Assembly: GCA_037968835.1 (NCBI GenBank)
Contig: JBBKWG010000278.1
Span: 1 to 9,719, forward strand
Source: JBBKWG01 sp037968835
Lineage (GTDB): Bacteria > Pseudomonadota > Alphaproteobacteria > Rhodobacterales > Rhodobacteraceae
Reading direction: 5' to 3'
Length of the DNA stretch: 9,719 nt
Shown: positions 6,374-9,719 of the stretch, piece after piece
Position numbering within the stretch: the stretch's first letter is position 1
Layout: the number at the start of each line of letters is the position of its first letter
Position numbers and translations under genes: made by a program
Notes under the pieces: model-generated
What the model saw: the letters and a program-made list of their open reading frames with translations, nothing else
Told to the model about the DNA's origin: nothing
Database searches by the model: none

Positions 6374-7068
6374 TGGTCCGCCTCCCAATCCGCCTGCGTG
6401 ACATATGTCAGACCCTTGGATTCCAGCCGCCCGCGCATGTCGTTGACGTCAAGCCCCAACTCGCCCGCCTGATATCGTGCGCGTGATGTTTCCTCTTTAT
6501 CGACACGGGTTTGCGAGGCGATCTTCACCTTTCCGACCTCAAGCCGCGGCACCACAACGATGCCATCGTCATCAGCGACGATCACATCGCCGGGCCGCAC
6601 AATCGTATCGCCGCACGAGACTGGCACATTCACGTCGCCCAATGTTTCCTTGACCGTGCCATGCGCGGAGATCGAGCGCGACCAGACCGGGAAGCCGATC
6701 GCCTCCAGATCGCGAATGTCCCGACACCCGGCGTCAAGGATCAGACCGCGCACGCCTCTGGCTTTCAGAGATGTGCCGAGCAAATCGCCGAAATAACCCG
6801 AATGCGATTCCGAAATGGTGGCCGCGACAAGAATGTCGCCGGGCCGGCATTGTTCGACGGCGACATGGATCATCCAGTTGTCGCCCGGCGGCAGGGTGCA
6901 TGTCACCGCCGTCCCGCTGATCGCCGCGCCCTTGTAGATCGGGCGCAGGCGTTGGTGCATAAGTCCGGTGCGGCCTTGCGCTTCGTGAACGGTTGCAACG
7001 CCGAAAGCGGCGAGTGCTGCGGCGTCGTCGTCATCGGCGCGCTTTATGTCGGTAACACAGACGGGCAT
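6370..7068 (-). CDS. ligK: 4-carboxy-4-hydroxy-2-oxoadipate aldolase, LigK/RraA family
   Basis: A 232-residue protein of the class II HMG/CHA aldolase family (RraA fold). The active-site loop GYFGDLLGTSLKARGVRGL is at residues 91-109 and the metal/substrate motif LDAGCRDIRDLEAIGFPVWS at 111-130. D95, R116 and D117 correspond, with a constant offset of seven, to D102, R123 and D124 of the characterised Pseudomonas aldolase as remembered. SAHGTVKETLGDVNVPVSCG (134-153) and PGDVIVADDDG (159-169) are also typical. It splits 4-carboxy-4-hydroxy-2-oxoadipate to pyruvate and oxaloacetate with a divalent metal, and often decarboxylates oxaloacetate. It directly follows the LigJ reaction, and the two genes overlap by four bases. 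The ATG at 7066-7068 has AAGGA six to seven bases upstream, 12 bases after the CobW stop. Non-catalytic RraA homologs exist, but the residues and context favour the aldolase. Confidence 0.92.
   Translation of the reverse strand: MPVCVTDIKRADDDDAAALAAFGVATVHEAQGRTGLMHQRLRPIYKGAAISGTAVTCTLPPGDNWMIHVAVEQCRPGDILVAATISESHSGYFGDLLGTSLKARGVRGLILDAGCRDIRDLEAIGFPVWSRSISAHGTVKETLGDVNVPVSCGDTIVRPGDVIVADDDGIVVVPRLEVGKVKIASQTRVDKEETSRARYQAGELGLDVNDMRGRLESKGLTYVTQADWEADQ
6381..6386 (-). promoter_or_regulatory. Ribosome binding site deciding the ligJ GTG start
   Basis: GGGAGG on the minus strand sits seven bases before GTG 6373. An upstream in-frame TTG at 6388 would place this site inside the gene, so it is rejected as the start. 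Confidence 0.8.
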
Positions 7069-7080
7069 GAACAGTCCTTC

Positions 7081-8055
7081 TCAGGCGGCGATGGTGGCGC
7101 GACAGGCGGCAAAACCTTCGCGGAGTTCCCGGGCGTCCAGATTGCGCCCGATCAGCACAAGTCGCGAGTGACGCCGGGCGCTGGCCCAGGGCGCGCCATA
7201 GTCGCCCTCGTACATCATATGGACCGATTGCACGATCACGCGAGCCTCTTGGCCCGCGACTGAGAGGATACCCTTCAGCCGCAGGATGTCGGCCCCCCGG
7301 ACCATCAGCAGATGCTCGATCCACGCCTCCAGTGCGGCGGCGTCGAGGTCGGTGTCGCTGGTCATTGTAACCGCGCCTATACCGTTCGCGGCAACGTGGT
7401 CGTGATCATGCTCATGGCCGTCGAGGTCGAGCGCCACGCGGTCCAGCGAATAGCCTCCGGTGTCGAAAATCGCTTCCGACGCGACACGTCCCCAATCGGC
7501 GCGGTGGATCGGCGCGTGCGGGTTCAGCTTGCGAATCGCCGCCTCGATGGCATCAGCGTCGATCCCGTCCGATACCTTGTTGAGCACGATCACACTCGCC
7601 AGCGCGATCTGATCGGCCGCATCGGCACTGTCCACCAGTCGCACAGCGATATGCGCCGCATCAACCACCGTCACGACAGCATCCAGCCGCAAATGGCCCG
7701 CCAGCATCTGGTCGGCGCCGAAGGTCTGGATGACCGGGCTGGGGTTGGCGACACCGGTCGTTTCAATCAGGATGCCATCAAGCGCGTGGTCCCGTTTGAC
7801 CAGATAGCGCAGCGTCCGGATCAGATCGCCCCGGACAACACAGCAGAGGCACCCCGACGACAGTTCGATCAATTCCTCTTCGCCGGTTTCGATCAATTCG
7901 CCGTCAATGCCGACATCGCCGAACTCGTTGACGATGACTGCGAAGCGTTTGCCGTGATCGCCGGTCAGGATGTGGTTTACCAGCGTCGTCTTGCCAGCCC
8001 CGAGATAACCCGTGACGACGGTCACCGGCACGCGTTTGTCGGCACTCACATCCAT
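7081..8055 (-). CDS. COG0523/CobW-family GTPase, putative metallochaperone
   Basis: A 324-residue G3E-family GTPase. Walker A GYLGAGKTT is at residues 16-24, NEFG at 43-46, the metal-binding CLCC motif in SSGCLCCVVRGDL at 67-78, Walker B-region ETTG at 98-101, and NKVSD at 159-163. A His/Asp-rich run HEHDHDH lies at 214-220, and a CobW C-terminal domain at about 230-318. These proteins bind zinc, cobalt or iron and deliver metal to client enzymes by GTP hydrolysis. The gene overlaps the dehydrogenase end by 10 bases and precedes the LigK and LigJ genes. A job in loading metal into this operon's enzymes (zinc for LigJ or the dehydrogenase) is a reasonable inference. Vitamin B12 synthesis is less likely because no cob genes are near. 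The ribosome binding site is weak, which suggests coupling. Confidence 0.92.
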   Translation of the reverse strand: MDVSADKRVPVTVVTGYLGAGKTTLVNHILTGDHGKRFAVIVNEFGDVGIDGELIETGEEELIELSSGCLCCVVRGDLIRTLRYLVKRDHALDGILIETTGVANPSPVIQTFGADQMLAGHLRLDAVVTVVDAAHIAVRLVDSADAADQIALASVIVLNKVSDGIDADAIEAAIRKLNPHAPIHRADWGRVASEAIFDTGGYSLDRVALDLDGHEHDHDHVAANGIGAVTMTSDTDLDAAALEAWIEHLLMVRGADILRLKGILSVAGQEARVIVQSVHMMYEGDYGAPWASARRHSRLVLIGRNLDARELREGFAACRATIAA

Positions 8056-9149
8056 GGCATCAGCGAGACGTGGATCACATCCCCCGACCCGCCGACCGCC
8101 TTGATCGCCTCGTGTGTCTTCTCAAGCGGGAAGCGGTGCGTGGTGATCAGATCCAGCGGAAAGCGGTCCGAGGCAAGTTGCTGCAAGGCCTGTTCGCAGG
8201 ACTGGTAATTATGCCCCCGGGCGCATTTCACCGTGACGTACTTGTTGCAGAGCTTGGCCAGCGGGAAGTTCGGAAACTCCGCCACTTCCTGTTGCACCAG
8301 TAACGTGCCGCCCTTACGTTTGAGCGCCTCAAGCCCCAGCAGCAGCGGCGCGGTTCCGGCCCCGGCGGTGCAATCCAGCGCCACGTCCACGCCCTCGCCG
8401 CCGGTGATCTCGGCGATCCGCTCGACCGGGTCTTCTTCCTCGACGTTGATCGTGAAGTCCGCCCCCAACTTCCTGGCGACCTCAAGCCGGTGCGCGTCCT
8501 TGGATGTGCCGGTCACGATGATCAACTCGGCACCCGCCTGCTTGCCGGTCACGACCTGGCTCAGCCCCTGCTGTCCCGGTCCCTGAACCAACAACCGCGT
8601 CTGATAGCCGACCTTGCAGTCAAACAGCGCCCACTGGATGCCGTTCGCCATCGGCGTCGCAACCCCGGCCAGTTCCGGAGACAATCCGTCGGGAACGCGA
8701 TGCAGCACGGAATTCCACGGCAGATACATGTATTGCGCAAATCCGCCCCACAGATGCGGCGCGCGTGTCATCGGCGTGTAACCGAAGCGGATTCCATCGG
8801 GATTCTTGCGCCAATCGGTCGCCATGCACAGCCGGTAATCGCCCCGGTGGCAATGTTCGCAGGCCATGCAGCCGACATAATGCTCTGCGAAAACCCGGTC
8901 GCCTTCCTTCAGCCCGCGCCGCTTCTGAAATGTCTTGCCGGCCTTGGCGATGATGCCAATATTCTCGTGCCCCATGATGACCGGATCGTCGATCGGGGGC
9001 TTGGAGTAGAACTTCACGTCGGTCCCGCAAATGCCGGCGACTTCGATCTTCAAAAGCGCACCGTCGTCGGGAATTTCCGGCATGTCAAATTCTCGGAACT
9101 CGGTCCGTTCAGGACCGGTCCGCACTGCGGCGAGCACTTTTTCCGGCAC
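8046..9149 (-). CDS. Zinc-dependent medium-chain alcohol dehydrogenase
   Basis: A 367-residue MDR-family dehydrogenase. The catalytic zinc region shows C41 in AGICGTD and GHEN at 60-63 (H61, E62). The structural zinc site has four cysteines, C94, C97, C100 and C108. The nucleotide-binding turn is QGPGQQGLS at 189-197. It oxidises or reduces an alcohol/aldehyde with NAD(P); the substrate cannot be read. In this operon it could act on a semialdehyde or hemiacetal intermediate, the step LigC performs in protocatechuate 4,5-cleavage, but LigC belongs to a different family and this is only a guess. The GTG at 9147-9149 is preferred over an upstream start near 9191 because GGGAGGG lies seven bases before it and the protein then starts where the family domain does. 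It is first in the operon, and its end overlaps cobW by 10 bases. Confidence 0.92.
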   Translation of the reverse strand: MPEKVLAAVRTGPERTEFREFDMPEIPDDGALLKIEVAGICGTDVKFYSKPPIDDPVIMGHENIGIIAKAGKTFQKRRGLKEGDRVFAEHYVGCMACEHCHRGDYRLCMATDWRKNPDGIRFGYTPMTRAPHLWGGFAQYMYLPWNSVLHRVPDGLSPELAGVATPMANGIQWALFDCKVGYQTRLLVQGPGQQGLSQVVTGKQAGAELIIVTGTSKDAHRLEVARKLGADFTINVEEEDPVERIAEITGGEGVDVALDCTAGAGTAPLLLGLEALKRKGGTLLVQQEVAEFPNFPLAKLCNKYVTVKCARGHNYQSCEQALQQLASDRFPLDLITTHRFPLEKTHEAIKAVGGSGDVIHVSLMPWM

Positions 9150-9155
9150 TCGGAA
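9141..9155. promoter_or_regulatory. Possible third TTCC-N7-GGAA repeat over the dehydrogenase start
   Basis: TTCCGGCACTCGGAA has the same arms and spacing as the other two sites (five-base arms TTCCG/CGGAA) but a different, GC-rich core. It spans the GTG start codon, centred 78 bases from copy 2. It may be a secondary site or a coincidence. Confidence 0.25.
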
Positions 9156-9156
9156 A

Positions 9157-9163
9157 CCCTCCC
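9157..9163 (-). promoter_or_regulatory. Ribosome binding site deciding the dehydrogenase GTG start
   Basis: GGGAGGG on the minus strand sits seven bases before GTG 9149. This argues against the longer in-frame opening from about 9191, whose extra residues are highly basic and unlike the family. Confidence 0.8.
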
Positions 9164-9215
9164 GTTTTCGACGTTGACCCTTGGCTAGCAAACCGCCACG
9201 CTACGGACAAGAACC

Positions 9216-9236
9216 GGGTTCCATATAACGGAACCC
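9216..9236. promoter_or_regulatory. Operator candidate, GGTTCC/GGAACC inverted repeat (copy 2)
   Basis: GGGTTCC (9216-9222) and GGAACCC (9230-9236) form perfect 7-base arms around ATATAAC. The core TTCCATATAACGGAA (9219-9233) matches the repeat at 2753-2767 at 12 of 15 positions. It lies in the 111-base divergent region between the dehydrogenase operon and the gene at 9261. TATAAC (9224-9229) inside it could be a plus-strand -10, and TTGTCC/TAGCCA (minus strand, 9210-9205 and 9187-9182, 17-base gap) could serve the operon. A bound regulator could therefore affect both directions. IclR-type binding is inferred from the arm sequence. Confidence 0.6.
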
Positions 9237-9260
9237 CCGTTGAAATGGCCCGGAGGGATC

Positions 9261-9554
9261 ATGTTCAAAAGTCGGCGCATCGCCGCTGCTGACCTCGTCC
9301 ATCTGGAACGCATCGAAGCAGTTGTGAGGTCGCATTTCTCGCTCGACCCCGATGCTCTGGTGCTGGTCAGTGAAGACGAGTCCCGTCTTGCAGGCGGTCC
9401 CGAGCGGATGACCACAATCCTGTTCTGGACCGATCAGGATCAACGCAACAAGGTCCGGGTTTTCAAACCCGCTGCCGATGTTCAAGCGACCGATATGCCC
9501 GCGCCCTGGTTGCGCGGTGCGCTGCTGGAAGATACCGGCGCGGATTGCTGCTGA
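9261..9554 (+). CDS. Conserved-looking hypothetical protein, 97 aa
   Basis: I do not recognise this protein with confidence. It has 97 residues with no signal peptide or membrane segment. It starts with a basic MFKSRR, has a predicted helix (8-26), a strand-like DALVLVSEDES (31-41), then TTILFWTDQD (51-60), KVRVFKPAADV (64-74) and an APWLRGALLED helix, ending in DCC. From memory, the W-T then V-F-K-P-x-A-x-V pattern recalls a small family that usually carries Cys-Pro residues before this region. Here the equivalent stretch is RLAGGPERM without Cys. The ATG at 9261 has GGAGGG at 9252-9257, unusually close (three bases); the in-frame TTG at 9240 has no ribosome binding site. It is 10 bases from the next gene, so the two form an operon. 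Confidence 0.7.
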   Translation: MFKSRRIAAADLVHLERIEAVVRSHFSLDPDALVLVSEDESRLAGGPERMTTILFWTDQDQRNKVRVFKPAADVQATDMPAPWLRGALLEDTGADCC

Positions 9555-9564
9555 AAGGAAAAGC

Positions 9565-9719
9565 ATGACTAAGCGGGTTCTGAAAACCGTCTCGCGGACG
9601 CAGGGCAACAATCGTGCCCTGAAAGCCGGCGAGATCGAATTGCCCGACTTCGAACTTGATTTCGAAGAGGTCAACCCGCTGCCGCGTGCATTCCGTAGGA
9701 TGGTGCGCGAACAGGCCTA
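9565..9719 (+). CDS. 4,5-dihydroxyphthalate decarboxylase-like protein (N-terminal fragment)
   Basis: The ATG at 9565 follows AAAGGAA (9555-9560). The frame stays open through 51 codons to the window edge, so the 3' part is missing. The residues TVSRTQGNNRALKAGEIEL (9-27) and LDFEEVNPLPRAFRRMVREQA (31-51) match the start of 4,5-dihydroxyphthalate decarboxylase-like proteins as remembered: an N-R-A-L-x-x-G element, an acidic strand, then the F-R-R-M-V-R-E helix. The family has a periplasmic-binding-protein fold; characterised members decarboxylate 4,5-dihydroxyphthalate to protocatechuate, while others are annotated as transport binding proteins. No signal peptide is visible in the fragment, which favours a cytoplasmic enzyme. 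Its place beside ligJ/ligK would suit a phthalate-to-protocatechuate step. Confidence 0.65.
   Translation, partial: MTKRVLKTVSRTQGNNRALKAGEIELPDFELDFEEVNPLPRAFRRMVREQA

Noticed and set aside
6374..6388. TTG start for ligJ five codons upstream of the chosen GTG
   Set aside because: It would put the GGGAGG ribosome binding site inside the gene, and the protein would not begin at the IIDCHGH position seen in LigJ.
7312..8208. 298-residue open frame on the plus strand opposite cobW
   Set aside because: It is antisense to an intact GTPase with all motifs, and its composition is Arg/His-rich, typical of a shadow frame.
8490..9188. 232-residue open frame on the plus strand opposite the alcohol dehydrogenase
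   Set aside because: It is antisense to a gene with complete zinc and nucleotide-binding motifs, and shows no domain of its own.
142..9260. Search for CRISPR arrays, tRNAs, insertion-sequence ends, attachment sites and riboswitches
   Set aside because: No regularly spaced repeats, tRNA-like cloverleafs, transposase genes or long leaders were seen; nearly all bases lie in ordinary genes.

Overview
The window looks like a piece of an alphaproteobacterial genome, most likely a Rhodobacterales (roseobacter-type) bacterium. This is judged from the moderately high GC content, the dense ATGA/GTGA gene coupling, a tripartite tricarboxylate transporter, and protein sequences typical of that group. 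No rRNA, tRNA, CRISPR array, insertion sequence or integrase is seen. The window is almost fully coding, with no gene-free stretch over 300 bases.

Layout. (1) Bases 1-2320, plus strand: the tail of a TctC-type solute-binding protein, a strong 10-bp hairpin, the large permease TctA, and a SAM-dependent methyltransferase that overlaps tctA by ATGA. (2) Bases 2351-2677, minus strand: a small Rieske [2Fe-2S] ferredoxin, divergent from (3) bases 2822-5021, plus strand: two paralogous gentisate-dioxygenase-like cupins and an EamA/DMT permease. (4) Bases 5033-5257, minus strand: a 74-aa DUF1127-like protein, with its own candidate promoter. (5) Bases 5357-9149, minus strand: a tight four-gene operon, in transcription order a zinc alcohol dehydrogenase, a COG0523/CobW GTPase, a LigK/RraA-type 4-carboxy-4-hydroxy-2-oxoadipate (CHA) aldolase and a LigJ-type 4-oxalomesaconate hydratase. 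(6) Bases 9261-9719, plus strand, divergent from (5): an unrecognised 97-aa protein and the start of a 4,5-dihydroxyphthalate-decarboxylase-like protein.

How it fits together. LigJ and LigK are the last two steps of protocatechuate 4,5-cleavage and gallate catabolism (4-oxalomesaconate to CHA to pyruvate plus oxaloacetate). Around them are two transporters, a cupin pair with ring-cleavage dioxygenase motifs, a Rieske ferredoxin, a dehydrogenase and a dihydroxyphthalate-decarboxylase relative. The region is therefore best read as an aromatic-acid uptake and degradation locus. The standard upper-pathway genes (ligAB, ligC, ligI) are absent from the window. The cupins are candidates for an unusual ring-opening step feeding LigJ.

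The most useful non-coding signal is a 15-bp inverted repeat, TTCC-N7-GGAA. It occurs in both divergent intergenic regions (2753-2767 and 9219-9233) with 12 of 15 bases identical. This suggests that one regulator, plausibly of the IclR family and encoded elsewhere, controls the Rieske/cupin block and the LigJ/LigK operon together. A third, core-divergent copy lies over the dehydrogenase start codon.
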